Assembly: GCF_000311725.1 (NCBI RefSeq)
Contig: NZ_HE978513.1
Location: 598,844-662,843, forward strand
Length of the DNA: 64,000 bases
Source of the DNA: Robertmurraya massiliosenegalensis JC6
GTDB taxonomy: Bacteria > Bacillota > Bacilli > Bacillales > Cytobacillaceae
Direction: 5' to 3'
Every line of letters begins with the position of its first letter. Position 1 is the stretch's first letter. Below are positions 1-8,627 of the stretch, in pieces. The notes beneath the pieces are model-generated. The model was not told the origin of the DNA and searched no databases. It was given only the letters and a program-made list of their open reading frames with translations. The position numbers were made by a program, and so were the translations under genes.

Positions 1-688
1 GTTCTTGATTTCCACCTGTAAGCAACGGTGAAATGTTTACTCCCTCTCGTATGTAGAGAAGTCCCGTTCCTTTTAAACCATGAAATTTATGAGCTGAATA
101 AGAACAAAGGTCAACTGAACATTTTTGCAAATGTAACGGAACCTTTCCAATCCCTTGAATATTGTCAACGTGGAATAATATTTTCGGATATTTTTTTAAT
201 ATCTTTCCAATTTCCTCTATTGGTTGGACCGTTCCCACTTCATTATTGACATGCATGATCGATACAAGAATCGTATCGTTCGAAATCGCCTGTTCGACAT
301 CTTTAACATGAACTCTTCCTTCTCGATCAACGGGAAGATAGGTCACCTTGAATCCGAGTTCCGCCAATTGCTGAAACGATTCCTTAATTGAGGCGTGTTC
401 TACCGCCGTTGTGACAATATGATTGCCCCGTTTTCGATGCATCAATGCTGCACCTTTGACAGCTAAATTATTACTTTCCGTTCCACCAGATGTAAAAATC
501 AATTCATTCGCTTTCACTTCTAATAGATCGGCAATTTGCTTTCTTCCCATATTTAACAGTTTTTCAGCTTCCCCACCCATTCGATGTAATGAAGAAGGAT
601 TGCCAAAATATTCTGTCGTCACCTTTAGAAAAGAATCGATTACTTCTTTATACGGTTTTGTTGTCGCACTATTATCGAAATATATCAT
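1..688 (-). CDS. nifZ: Cysteine desulfurase, NifS/IscS family (partial, C-terminus beyond window)
   Basis: The first 229 codons of a PLP-dependent cysteine desulfurase are visible; the reading frame stays open to position 2 and the rest lies outside the window. The protein begins MIYFDNSATTKPYKEV, the usual NifS opening, and has the GGTESNN substrate/PLP region, HVNNEVG and SAHKFHG, where the K is the expected PLP-binding lysine. These enzymes take sulfur from cysteine for tRNA thiolation or Fe-S clusters. In B. subtilis the nifZ gene sits at this place beside ezrA and pairs with ThiI for 4-thiouridine in tRNA; thiI would be expected just outside the window. The branched-chain amino acid transporter gene braB, which separates nifZ from ezrA in B. 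subtilis, is not here. The nifZ name rests on position; the family call is secure. Confidence 0.88.
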   Translation of the reverse strand, partial: MIYFDNSATTKPYKEVIDSFLKVTTEYFGNPSSLHRMGGEAEKLLNMGRKQIADLLEVKANELIFTSGGTESNNLAVKGAALMHRKRGNHIVTTAVEHASIKESFQQLAELGFKVTYLPVDREGRVHVKDVEQAISNDTILVSIMHVNNEVGTVQPIEEIGKILKKYPKILFHVDNIQGIGKVPLHLQKCSVDLCSYSAHKFHGLKGTGLLYIREGVNISPLLTGGNQE

Positions 689-805
689 CACTTTCCCCCT
701 AAACCTAGGTACTCATTTTTTTGAAGTATGTTTGACGCTTTCGCTAACAGTAAATGTTAACATACATCATTTGATTTGAAAATCATACGAAGGCGATTGC
801 GTATA

Positions 806-850
806 AAAAAGCTGACTAAAAAGTGCTTTCACCACTTTCAAGTCAGCTTT
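806..850 (-). terminator. Rho-independent terminator of ezrA
   Basis: Ten-base inverted repeat AAAGCTGACT / AGTCAGCTTT (808-817 and 841-850). Read on the minus strand it is followed by six T. It lies just after the ezrA stop codon. Confidence 0.85.
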
Positions 851-859
851 AGAATTCGC

Positions 860-2554
860 TTAGTATACATGCTCTTCAAGTAAAGCTTCAATTTTTTTCA
901 AAGCACCTGGTTCAATCTCTTCGATCGATGTAGCAGCTTGCTCCAATGAAGTTTGATAGTCATAACCTCGGAACGATATTTCAGCTTCTCTTAACCCTTT
1001 ATCTACAGAAGGATATCTACTTCTATAGCGATTTCCATACTGAATGACCTTTTCCACTAACATGACCGTCTCAACCATTTCATTTGTCATTTCATAGGTC
1101 TTTTCAACATGTAAATCCGCTACCTCTAGAACATTTAGAACGCTCGGAATATCCAATGGTTTTTCCTCTAGCTTCTTTTTCACATCTTCAATACTTTCTT
1201 TTGCATCGTCAAAAAGGACAACATAGTCTTCTGGCAACCCAGGAATATTATTTTTCGATACGAGTTTGATCGACTCTGCCATTTTTCTCGTTAATTCTTG
1301 CACCTTTTCTCGTGCTGAAAGTTCATCTTTTCTAAGCATTTGAAGATTTTCTTTAAACGTCACATACTCCAAACTTACAGCTTCTAACTCTTCCTTAATT
1401 TTCGTTAATTCTTCTTTTAAAAAGGAAAAAGCTGTTTCATCCTGCAAGATCTTATGCTCCAAAAGTTCATAACGTTTCTGTAATTGATGGACAAGCTTCT
1501 CTAATTTTCCTTCTTCCTCAAGCTTATTTTCCGGAAGATGATAGCTATGCTTAACCAATTCAATTTCAGTTTTCAAATCAACACTAGCTTGTAACGTAGC
1601 TTCCAGCAATTGCTTTGTTTCTTCTTCAGTGTCCTTGATGAATTGTTTTGCCGTGACCTCCGCTTCTAGTAAATCATAAAGGAACTCAATTCGTTCCTTC
1701 ATATCTTCAAAGCCATTTTCCACTTCTTCTATTTCAGTTTTCTCTAAATATTGCTTAAAGGTTTCCAGTTCTTTTTCGAGTTTTTCAAGTTCTTGATCCA
1801 TTTGCACATGTTCTAACACATAACCTTGCTGTACCATTTCTCGGAATCCATCTTTCAACTCCTCCAGCTGGGCTGGAATTCTTGACTGGCACTCTACAAG
1901 GAGATTCGGAATCTTTTCTAATTTAAGCGTGACAGCTTCAAGTTTTGTCTTGATGGAATCGACCATTTCTCGAGCTTGAAGATAGTTCCCGCTCTTTGTC
2001 AGTTCATCAAATTCCTGAAAATTCAAGATGATTTCATCAAGTTGTTTTTCTAAATTCTTTTCGGCAATTCCATAATTTAGATGATGAGCTAAGAGTGTTT
2101 TTTTATTTAAACGATAAATTTCTCTTAGTTCTTCCATTTCAACTCTACTTTTCTCTTCACTACCAACTAAATCGGTAATTTCATCAATTAATGCTTGAAT
2201 ATTATTTTCAGTTTCTCGTAAATCTTTCTCGATCGCTATAAGAAATGTCTTCGCCTTTTTAAATCGATATTTATCAATATACTCTTCTGCATCAAACAAA
2301 TATTCTTCTACATCAGGAAGGCCAGAAGTAACAATTTCGTCCCAATCTCTTCTCCATTTTTCGAAAAGCTCTTCTGTTTGTCCCGTCATATTCAATTTCT
2401 TAACCTTTGACATTTCCTCTAATACTGGACGATTCATAATATCAATCTTCCAAGCTTCTAGTCGATCAATTTCTTTATAAAACCTCTTTTTTAAAAAATA
2501 ACCTGTTATATATAGAATAAGAATGAAAACTAATGCGCCGATAATATATTCCAT
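860..2554 (-). CDS. ezrA: Septation ring formation regulator EzrA
   Basis: EzrA is a membrane-anchored spectrin-like protein that restricts FtsZ ring formation to midcell. The protein (564 aa) starts MEYIIGALVFILILYITGYF, one N-terminal membrane span, followed by about 530 residues of glutamate- and lysine-rich coiled coil; length and opening match the family (562 aa in B. subtilis). The open frame extends 18 codons further upstream, but the start at 2554 is chosen because GGAGG lies 6 nt before it and the span then sits at the very N-terminus as in known EzrA. The RNNIPG-like segment SKNNIPGLPED near the C-terminus is typical. The gene is monocistronic with its own terminator and is divergent from hisJ. 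Confidence 0.96.
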   Translation of the reverse strand: MEYIIGALVFILILYITGYFLKKRFYKEIDRLEAWKIDIMNRPVLEEMSKVKKLNMTGQTEELFEKWRRDWDEIVTSGLPDVEEYLFDAEEYIDKYRFKKAKTFLIAIEKDLRETENNIQALIDEITDLVGSEEKSRVEMEELREIYRLNKKTLLAHHLNYGIAEKNLEKQLDEIILNFQEFDELTKSGNYLQAREMVDSIKTKLEAVTLKLEKIPNLLVECQSRIPAQLEELKDGFREMVQQGYVLEHVQMDQELEKLEKELETFKQYLEKTEIEEVENGFEDMKERIEFLYDLLEAEVTAKQFIKDTEEETKQLLEATLQASVDLKTEIELVKHSYHLPENKLEEEGKLEKLVHQLQKRYELLEHKILQDETAFSFLKEELTKIKEELEAVSLEYVTFKENLQMLRKDELSAREKVQELTRKMAESIKLVSKNNIPGLPEDYVVLFDDAKESIEDVKKKLEEKPLDIPSVLNVLEVADLHVEKTYEMTNEMVETVMLVEKVIQYGNRYRSRYPSVDKGLREAEISFRGYDYQTSLEQAATSIEEIEPGALKKIEALLEEHVY

Positions 2555-2742
2555 GTTAAGCCTCCTGTCCAGCTCAAAACTGGCTCGAAAAAATCTTATA
2601 TATCCCATACGTGGGAGTTATCATTTAGAATTCTCAAACTAATTTAATATTTCTAACCAAACTGTAGTGTATTTCAATGTTTTTATGATACCATGTAAAC
2701 GACATTTTTTGACTATTAATTTCAAAATTTTTGTATTAAACA

Positions 2743-2757
2743 CTAGAAAATTTCTAG
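2743..2757. promoter_or_regulatory. Palindrome in the ezrA-hisJ divergent region
   Basis: Perfect 7-1-7 inverted repeat CTAGAAAATTTCTAG about 75 nt upstream of hisJ. A TTGACT element lies at 2709-2714. It could be an operator; no regulator is recognised. Confidence 0.3.
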
Positions 2758-2832
2758 ACTTCTCTCATAGTAAGACGTAAAATGCCTTATTTCGACTATT
2801 AAAATAGGAAATATGATTAAGGAGGCTTCTTA

Positions 2833-3627
2833 ATGATGCTAAAGGACGGGCATGTTCACACCCCTTTTTGTCCACATGGAACAAAGGATTCTTTCGAACA
2901 ATATATCGAAAACGCGATTCAATTAGGATTTGAGGAGATATCTTTTACAGAGCACGCTCCCCTTCCAACTGGATTTATCGATACAACTCCTGATGAGGAT
3001 AGTGGCATGAGGCTAGATGTTTTAGAAGCATACTTAGATTGCATTGAGAAATTAAAGCGCACTTATAAAAATTCCATTCGGATAAATTGTGGTTTAGAAG
3101 TGGATTATATCGAAGGTTTTGAAAAGGAGATCACAGAATTTCTTGCTCAATATGGTTCTAGACTTGACGATGCGATCTTATCCGTCCATTTCCTAAAATA
3201 TAGAAATACCTATGATTGTTTAGATTATAGTCCCGATGTCTTTGAGCAAATGATTCAAAAGTACGGATCTCTACAAGCCGTCTATCAAAATTATTATCGA
3301 ACGGTATTCCTTTCGATTCAAGCTGACCTTGGACCATATAAACCGAAGCGAATCGGGCATATTACATTAGTGAAGAAATTCCAAAAGAAGTTTCCTTCAG
3401 TTGCTGACAATAAAAAAGAACTAATGGATATTCTTAAAAAGGTTAAAGAGCAGGGCTATGAACTTGATTATAATGGGGCAGGAACAGCTAAGCCACTATG
3501 TCGTGAAACCTATCCACCACAATGGGTGGCAGAAGAAGCCGTTAAACTTGGAATTCCTCTCATATACGGTTCAGATGCTCACCAAGCAAAGGAACTAAAA
3601 CAAGGCTTTGTGGAGTTAATCCAGTAG
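2833..3627 (+). CDS. hisJ: Histidinol-phosphatase, PHP family
   Basis: HisJ dephosphorylates L-histidinol phosphate, the second-last step of histidine synthesis. The 264-aa protein has the PHP metal-binding signature [10 protein letters not shown] at residues 8-17, the second-shell SFTEHAPLP, the E-containing [15 protein letters not shown], and the closing YGSDAH. Its length is normal for the Bacillus enzyme (268 aa). Two adjacent ATG codons open the frame; AAGGAGG at 2819-2825 is 7 nt before the first, so either may serve. It is convergent with refZ, and the two genes share a perfect hairpin. Confidence 0.95.
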   Translation: MMLKDGHVHTPFCPHGTKDSFEQYIENAIQLGFEEISFTEHAPLPTGFIDTTPDEDSGMRLDVLEAYLDCIEKLKRTYKNSIRINCGLEVDYIEGFEKEITEFLAQYGSRLDDAILSVHFLKYRNTYDCLDYSPDVFEQMIQKYGSLQAVYQNYYRTVFLSIQADLGPYKPKRIGHITLVKKFQKKFPSVADNKKELMDILKKVKEQGYELDYNGAGTAKPLCRETYPPQWVAEEAVKLGIPLIYGSDAHQAKELKQGFVELIQ

Positions 3628-3635
3628 ATTAACCT

Positions 3636-3670
3636 CAATACCAAACGGCCTTGCTTGCCGTTTGGTATTG
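3636..3670. terminator. Shared terminator hairpin between hisJ and refZ
   Basis: Perfect 14-bp stem (3636-3649 with 3657-3670) and a 7-nt loop. There is no strong T-run on either side. Its right end abuts the refZ stop codon, so it can serve both convergent genes. Confidence 0.7.
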
Positions 3671-4306
3671 TTAGTTATTGGCAACAGACAAACTACGACT
3701 TGGCTTCCGACAGATAACGCCTTCAAACCAGCCATTCATATCCTTTAAATACCTTTTTACAAAATAACTTTCGTTCGGAATCACTTGAAGGACTTCCGTT
3801 AAGTAATAGCTATTGAGAAAGGGCATCGTAATTAAGCTTTTATATTGAATCAACATATAGTTTACAGAGAAGGAATGAAACTCCTTAGCCCGAATTCCCT
3901 CTTCAAATACACTTTTTAAGTAATATCTTTCTTTCAAAATGTATGTTGACATGACTTCTCTAACCATTTGTGAATCGATTGATATTTCCCTAAGAACGAG
4001 TCTTGTCAGCTGTATATGTTCACAGTGAAAATGAAGAATTTTTTCCGTGATTTGCCGCAATTGCCCTAATGCCCCTTCCTTTATCCCATCATGATAGCCT
4101 TCTTCAATAAGTTGTAAATACTTTTCAAAATAAGTTGTAAAGCAATGTTCTAAAAGGCCCTCCTTACTTTGAAAATAATAGGAAATATTGGACACATTGA
4201 CCTTTGCTTTGCTCGCAATATCCCTTATAGAAGTGCCATTAAATCCCTTTGTGTTAAACAGATGAATAGCTGCTTCGAGGATATCCTTTTTCGTATTTTG
4301 AACCAT
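3671..4306 (-). CDS. refZ: TetR-family DNA-binding protein RefZ (regulator of FtsZ at sporulation)
   Basis: The 211-aa protein has an N-terminal TetR helix-turn-helix: ILEAAIHLFNTKGFNGTSIR, then the recognition part KVNVSNISYYFQSKEGLLEH (residues 34-53). In B. subtilis RefZ (YttP) binds sites near the origin and shifts FtsZ ring position at sporulation. Identity rests on domain type, length and position between hisJ and ytsP, as in B. subtilis. The start at 4306 has AAGGCGG 8-9 nt upstream. It is divergent from ytsP. Confidence 0.88.
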   Translation of the reverse strand: MVQNTKKDILEAAIHLFNTKGFNGTSIRDIASKAKVNVSNISYYFQSKEGLLEHCFTTYFEKYLQLIEEGYHDGIKEGALGQLRQITEKILHFHCEHIQLTRLVLREISIDSQMVREVMSTYILKERYYLKSVFEEGIRAKEFHSFSVNYMLIQYKSLITMPFLNSYYLTEVLQVIPNESYFVKRYLKDMNGWFEGVICRKPSRSLSVANN

Positions 4307-4450
4307 ATTAGCACCGCCTTTTCCACCGAGTCTCTATAATTAAATTCAAGCGAATATATAAACTTATTTTCCCACTATATAAACTTCTTGTTTTAATACT
4401 TTTTTCCTTTATAAAAAAATAGACAAAGTCCCCTATTTTTCTACTGTTTC

Positions 4451-4459
4451 TGCTACAAT
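4451..4459 (+). promoter_or_regulatory. Extended -10 element upstream of ytsP
   Basis: TGCTACAAT (TGn plus a TATAAT-like hexamer) lies about 85 nt before the ytsP start. No good -35 is seen, which is tolerated with an extended -10. Confidence 0.45.
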
Positions 4460-4544
4460 GAAGGAAATTTCTCAGTTGTTCATGTTCGTTTTTTATCATA
4501 ATTTGTGGCATAATGAGAAAATCATTTTTTATAGGGGGAGAATT

Positions 4545-5024
4545 ATGTTTAAAGTACAATCATATGATGGCAATCGTCAGGATCAATACAACCTCCTTAA
4601 CAAGCAGCTTGTTGCTTTATTAGAAGGAGAGTCAAACCAAATTGCAAATTTAAGCAATGCGGCAGCGCTTTTGAACCAATTTCTAGATAGAATTAATTGG
4701 GTTGGGTTCTATTTAACAGAGGAAAACGAACTCGTTTTAGGACCATTTCAAGGGTTACCAGCATGTGTAAGAATCCCTTTTGGGAAAGGAGTTTGTGGCA
4801 CTAGTGCGAGTCAAATGAAGACGTTCCGCATTGAGGACGTTCACGCATTCCCAGGGCATATCGCTTGTGACGCTGCTTCCCAATCTGAAATGGTTATTCC
4901 ACTCATTAAGGATGGAAAGGTAATAGGAGTACTTGATATCGATTCTCCTGAAAAGAATCGTTTTGATGAAGTAGATCAAGAAAACTTAGAAACATTTGTT
5001 AAAGAGCTTATTCGTTTTCTCTAA
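4545..5024 (+). CDS. ytsP: GAF-domain free methionine-(R)-sulfoxide reductase homologue
   Basis: A single GAF domain fills the 159-aa protein. Free methionine-(R)-sulfoxide reductases (E. coli MsrC) of this family reduce methionine R-sulfoxide using cysteines. All three family cysteines are present: C74 in PACVRI, C84 in GVCGTSA and C108 in HIACDA, with the same spacing (10 and 24) as E. coli C84, C94 and C118. The frame is open 29 codons upstream, but the start at 4545 has GGGGGAG 4-5 nt before it and begins where the family does. It is monocistronic, with a hairpin after the stop. Confidence 0.9.
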   Translation: MFKVQSYDGNRQDQYNLLNKQLVALLEGESNQIANLSNAAALLNQFLDRINWVGFYLTEENELVLGPFQGLPACVRIPFGKGVCGTSASQMKTFRIEDVHAFPGHIACDAASQSEMVIPLIKDGKVIGVLDIDSPEKNRFDEVDQENLETFVKELIRFL

Positions 5025-5030
5025 ATAGTA

Positions 5031-5064
5031 AAAGGCTGGATGATTAACTCATCTAGCCTTTTTT
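5031..5064. terminator. Bidirectional terminator, ytsP and the 65-aa gene
   Basis: Stem AAGGCTGGATGA / TCATCTAGCCTT with one G-U pair and a T-run on the + side. The stop codon of the opposite 65-aa gene overlaps its right edge. Confidence 0.8.
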
Positions 5065-5260
5065 AGGAGAAAAATGATTTATTTGCTACATAGTAAAAAT
5101 TCTTTTCTAATTCTTCCTCCGAAATACTAATTCTCGCAGAGAGATCTTCTGTTCTTAAAATAAATTCTTTTACACCGATGAATTCCGATTCAACTACTAT
5201 ATAAAATAGCGTTCCTTTTTTGAACCCCTTAAATTTATTTTTCAATCTGTATTTTTTCAT
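5063..5260 (-). CDS. Small hypothetical protein (65 aa)
   Basis: I do not recognise this gene. It encodes 65 residues starting MKKYRLKNKFKGFKKGTLFY, a strongly basic N-terminal quarter, then a more acidic half with EEELEKNFYYV; there is no signal peptide or membrane span. The start at 5260 is preferred over an ATG at 5281 because AGAGG lies 7 nt upstream of it. It sits alone on the minus strand between the ytsP terminator and the dgcP terminator, so it must have its own promoter. A real gene is likely from the good ribosome binding site and clean boundaries, but the size leaves doubt. Confidence 0.6.
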   Translation of the reverse strand: MKKYRLKNKFKGFKKGTLFYIVVESEFIGVKEFILRTEDLSARISISEEELEKNFYYVANKSFFS

Positions 5261-5295
5261 CTCAAAACCTCTGATCGACAAATATAAAGCGTATA

Positions 5296-5333
5296 TAAAA
5301 ACAAGACCATCTTCCTTGAAGAATAGCCTTGTT
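5296..5333 (-). terminator. Terminator of dgcP
   Basis: A 16-bp imperfect stem with several G-U pairs (AACAAGGCTATTCTTC against GGAAGATGGTCTTGTT) followed by TTTTT on the minus strand. Confidence 0.7.
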
Positions 5334-5352
5334 AACTCTACATCATTAAATG

Positions 5353-7230
5353 TTAATTGATTAGTTCTTCATCTTCCTGTACGACGACTTTATTTTTTCC
5401 AGTTTCTTTTGCTAAATATAAAGCTTGGTCAGCTCTTTTGAATAATCTTGTATAGCTATCATCCTTTTCTTTCGTCCAAGATGAAACACCACAGGATATC
5501 GTAATGCGAGGAGCGGTCAACTCGTTTACTTTCATTACTAATCTTTCAGCAATCGATACTGCTACACGCAAGGGAATTCTCGGAAGATATATAGCAAGCT
5601 CTTCCCCACCCCATCTAGCGCCAATATCGCTTTCCCTAATATTTTCATGGATGATAGAAGCCACTTGAATAAGGACCTCATCTCCCACTTGATGTCCATA
5701 AGAATCATTAATTTGCTTAAAGTTATCAATATCAATCAAAATAAAGCTTCCGAAAGCATCTTCAGTCATCGAACGGTGAATATTTTCATTTAAATAGTTT
5801 CGAGAGTGCAATTTCGTTAAATGATCGGTAATCACCATTTTTTCTAACTCTTCTCGAAGCATGGAATTCGAGAATGCCAACGTAGAATGATGAATCAATG
5901 ATTGCATAAGCTTAAACGTTTCAAATGAAAAATGATACGGCAATCGGTGTAGAACTAAAGCAAATCCCATAATAACATCGGTTTGCACCATTGGCACAGC
6001 CATTACTGAACGAAATTGGATTGAGGCATTTTCAAGAAGAAGGTCTCCAAGAAAAATCGAATCTTTTTCCGTTTTTATTTTCCTTGCAATATACTCAAGA
6101 TATACTTGCGAATCATCAGAAAAAAAGAAGTCTGTACTTCCTTTGAGAACTTTTACTTGTTCAAAATTGTCAGAAACAAGAATAAAGCCTACTTCCTCTG
6201 CAACAAAGGATGTCTGGATTTGCCCGGTCATGAAATTAATCGTTTCAGTTAAACGAAGGTCAGAATTTAAACGACGCGTTGTTTCATTGATCAATTGAAG
6301 ATCGGAAATCAACTTTCTCGATTGCTGATACAACTGGGCATTTTCTAAAGCCGAACCTGCTGTATTGGCAAGGAGCATGATAAACTCCATTTCATTATTT
6401 GGGAAAGTCTGTGTATTTGGCGCAATAACCTGAAGGACACCATACACACCCTGTTTTCCCTTTAAAGGTGCATAAAGGATCGATTTCCGTTCTTGGACAG
6501 AGTCCTCTAATTGGATTGTTCCTGTAACATAAGCTTGCATCGCTGATATGTTTTCACTATCATATTCTAAATCCTTAATAGGCAACTTTGCATTATTGTT
6601 ATTATCATGGGACAGCATTAAATAGTAAGTGAAGCTAGGATAGACTTCTTGAAGGGTAAAAATAATTTCTCCTAGTACATCGTCCATGTTCATGGAAGAA
6701 TGGAATTTTTCCGTTACCCTAAATAATTGCTTATATCTCTTCTCTTCTAATATCACTTCGCAAATTCCTTTTGCTTTATGAAAAAATGTTGTACATTCCA
6801 TTGCTAAATGCTCTATTAGAGAGTCAGAACTGTAAATTTTTTCAGCCATGCCTTTTATAGCTAGTAATTCAAGGTTATCATTATCCCTACGTATTGGTAA
6901 TAACAGATCATACTTATCAAATGGTGAAAAAGGGATTGGTTGGCGAATGATAGAATTATTTAGAACAAGTTCCTTTAGGTCCTCACTAATCAATTGGTAA
7001 ATGGATTCACTTGTTTTTCGCACTTCATTCGTTGAAGTGATGACATACATTTCCTTGCTCCAATCCTGAAGGTTAAAAAATGTTAATTCTTCAGATTGTA
7101 CAAAGTTTTGTATAACAAGAAGCATTTCCTTTAGTAGTTCTTCGTAGGAATGGATGCCTTTGTCCTGATCTATCAAATCAAAAAAGCGACTTTTTAGGTT
7201 CATTATTAACTCTTTTTCAAGCAAATTCAT
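5353..7230 (-). CDS. dgcP: Diguanylate cyclase DgcP (GAF-GAF-GGDEF)
   Basis: DgcP (YtrP) makes cyclic di-GMP from GTP. The 625-aa protein has two GAF-type sensor regions (roughly residues 30-300 and 305-450) and a C-terminal GGDEF domain from about 455. The active-site motif reads GGEEL at 541-545, a tolerated GG(D/E)E variant. RESD lies exactly five residues before it, matching the RxxD product-inhibition site. DIDNFKQINDSYGH is the typical first half of the domain. Several starts are possible (GTG 7242, ATG 7239, ATG 7230); 7230 is chosen because AGGTGAT lies 7 nt upstream. It is divergent from rpsD, as in B. subtilis. Confidence 0.93.
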   Translation of the reverse strand: MNLLEKELIMNLKSRFFDLIDQDKGIHSYEELLKEMLLVIQNFVQSEELTFFNLQDWSKEMYVITSTNEVRKTSESIYQLISEDLKELVLNNSIIRQPIPFSPFDKYDLLLPIRRDNDNLELLAIKGMAEKIYSSDSLIEHLAMECTTFFHKAKGICEVILEEKRYKQLFRVTEKFHSSMNMDDVLGEIIFTLQEVYPSFTYYLMLSHDNNNNAKLPIKDLEYDSENISAMQAYVTGTIQLEDSVQERKSILYAPLKGKQGVYGVLQVIAPNTQTFPNNEMEFIMLLANTAGSALENAQLYQQSRKLISDLQLINETTRRLNSDLRLTETINFMTGQIQTSFVAEEVGFILVSDNFEQVKVLKGSTDFFFSDDSQVYLEYIARKIKTEKDSIFLGDLLLENASIQFRSVMAVPMVQTDVIMGFALVLHRLPYHFSFETFKLMQSLIHHSTLAFSNSMLREELEKMVITDHLTKLHSRNYLNENIHRSMTEDAFGSFILIDIDNFKQINDSYGHQVGDEVLIQVASIIHENIRESDIGARWGGEELAIYLPRIPLRVAVSIAERLVMKVNELTAPRITISCGVSSWTKEKDDSYTRLFKRADQALYLAKETGKNKVVVQEDEELIN

Positions 7231-7501
7231 TTCTATCATCACCTATTATCATCCGTTTTCTTAAACGATCGCTATACTTTATTTTATAATAATATGTATT
7301 GAATTTTTGTCGAATTTTTGTCAATTTAGTTTCAAAAAACGATGTTTGTCACAGCATACGAATGATTTAAATTACAACATTGATTTTCTTAGCTTGTACA
7401 TTTATGATAGACATTCGTACTCCTAATTAAGACAACAATTCCTATTATACCACATATGTTTCTTGGATTATTAGAAACTTTATTCTTTTTTTATTCTTTC
7501 C

Positions 7502-7531
7502 TTGACTTCTATTCCCAATTATAGATATAAT
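7502..7531 (+). promoter_or_regulatory. Sigma-A promoter of rpsD
   Basis: TTGACT (7502-7507), an 18-nt spacer and TATAAT (7526-7531). It predicts a start near 7538 and a 5' leader of about 190 nt. Confidence 0.85.
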
Positions 7532-7539
7532 ATTCTTTG

Positions 7540-7731
7540 TGTAAAATATCGCAGCCTATGTGAACACCTTTTGTGTTTCATTTTGTTCCTCAATCTGAAG
7601 AGTTTCGATGATGGGGTACTGTGTAACCCTCTGCTGCGAGGGCGAAGGTACATGAAAACAAAATGATCATAAATGTTGCTGTCACGTCTGTTTTTATTTT
7701 ACCCAAATAAAAACACAAGGAGGAGTCATTC
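7540..7731 (+). promoter_or_regulatory. rpsD leader, ribosomal protein S4 autoregulatory RNA
   Basis: The long leader folds. An outer 9-bp stem CATTTTGTT (7579-7587) with AACAAAATG (7657-7665) encloses GGGGTAC / GTAACCC and CCCTC / GAGGG hairpins. Just before the ribosome binding site is a perfect 10-bp hairpin (7690-7699 with 7705-7714). In Bacillus, S4 binds the rpsD leader and represses translation of its own gene. The match is by position and fold; no covariance model was run. Confidence 0.75.
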
Positions 7732-8334
7732 ATGGCTCGTTATACAGGTCCAAGCTGGAAACTATCTCGCCGTCTTGGTATTTCATTAAGCGGTACAGGT
7801 AAAGAATTAGAAAAGCGTCCTTACGCTCCCGGACAACATGGTCCAAACCAACGTAAGAAATTATCAGAATACGGTTTACAATTACAAGAGAAGCAAAAGC
7901 TTCGTCATATGTATGGCGTAAACGAGCGTCAATTCCGTAACCTATTCGACAAAGCTGGCAAAATGGCTGGTGTACACGGTGAAAACTTCATGGCTCTACT
8001 TGAGTCTCGTTTAGATAACGTAGTTTACCGTTTAGGTTTAGCTCGTACTCGTCGTCAAGCTCGTCAGCTTGTAAACCATGGTCACATTTTAGTTGATGGC
8101 AAGCGTGTAGATATCCCATCTTACCGCGTAGCTGCTGGCCAAACAATTGGCGTTCGTGAAAAGTCACGTAACCTAGACATCATCAAAGAAGCAATCGAAG
8201 TAAACAACTTCGTACCTGACTTCTTAACTTTCGATGCTGATAAACTAGAAGGTACTTTCACTCGTCTTCCAGAGCGTTCTGAACTTCCAGCTGAAGTGAA
8301 CGAATCTCTAATCGTTGAGTACTATTCTCGTTAA
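7732..8334 (+). CDS. rpsD: 30S ribosomal protein S4
   Basis: S4 binds 16S rRNA first in small-subunit assembly and is a translational repressor of its own gene. The protein is 200 aa, the standard Bacillus length. It starts [19 protein letters not shown] and contains the S4 RNA-binding domain with [11 protein letters not shown] and [13 protein letters not shown] (about residues 91-120). AAGGAGG at 7717-7723 is about 8 nt before the ATG. Codon use is that of a highly expressed gene (many CGT, GGT and AAC codons). A strong terminator follows. Confidence 0.99.
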   Translation: MARYTGPSWKLSRRLGISLSGTGKELEKRPYAPGQHGPNQRKKLSEYGLQLQEKQKLRHMYGVNERQFRNLFDKAGKMAGVHGENFMALLESRLDNVVYRLGLARTRRQARQLVNHGHILVDGKRVDIPSYRVAAGQTIGVREKSRNLDIIKEAIEVNNFVPDFLTFDADKLEGTFTRLPERSELPAEVNESLIVEYYSR

Positions 8335-8350
8335 TAGCTTTTTAACGATT

Positions 8351-8383
8351 AAAACCCTAGAGAAAAATTCTCTAGGGTTTTTT
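8351..8383 (+). terminator. rpsD terminator, probably bidirectional
   Basis: A 14-bp perfect stem built on AAAACCCTAGAGA / TCTCTAGGGTTTT with a short A-rich loop and a T-run. The peptide gene on the other strand ends 12 nt away, so it may use the same hairpin. Confidence 0.9.
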
Positions 8384-8394
8384 GTTTGTTCTTA

Positions 8395-8589
8395 TTAATG
8401 TTGAGATGGAATCCCCATTAGTTCAATTGAATGTTGGGATGGGATCCCTGCTACTTCATCATATTTATAAACACTGTTTAATGGGCTATGCTGAGATGGA
8501 ATTCCTGCATAATCACTGAAGTTCACAAATGCAAAACCTACTCCTAATAGTGAAACCGCTAATAAAGTTTTAGTTACCAGTTTTTTCAA
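8395..8589 (-). CDS. Secreted signalling-peptide precursor with three GIPSQH repeats
   Basis: This 64-aa protein has a Sec-type signal sequence: basic MKKLVTKT, then a hydrophobic core to about residue 22. The remainder carries the hexapeptide GIPSQH three times, at residues 29-34, 48-53 and 59-64, the last at the very C-terminus. The first two are preceded by A and followed by S. The design matches Phr/PapR-type pheromone precursors, which are exported, cleaved, and re-imported to bind a TPR regulator, here the gene 38 nt upstream on the same strand. The start is TTG at 8589, supported by GGAGG 9 nt upstream. The three copies use different synonymous codons, so the peptide rather than the DNA repeat is conserved. 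Role and mature form are inferred; I know no named homologue. Confidence 0.82.
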   Translation of the reverse strand: MKKLVTKTLLAVSLLGVGFAFVNFSDYAGIPSQHSPLNSVYKYDEVAGIPSQHSIELMGIPSQH

Positions 8590-8627
8590 CTAAATCAACC
8601 TCCTAATTTATACTATTCTACTATATG

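Noticed and set aside
423..779. Plus-strand open frame over the start of the window
   Set aside because: It is the antisense of the cysteine desulfurase, whose motifs are clear on the minus strand.
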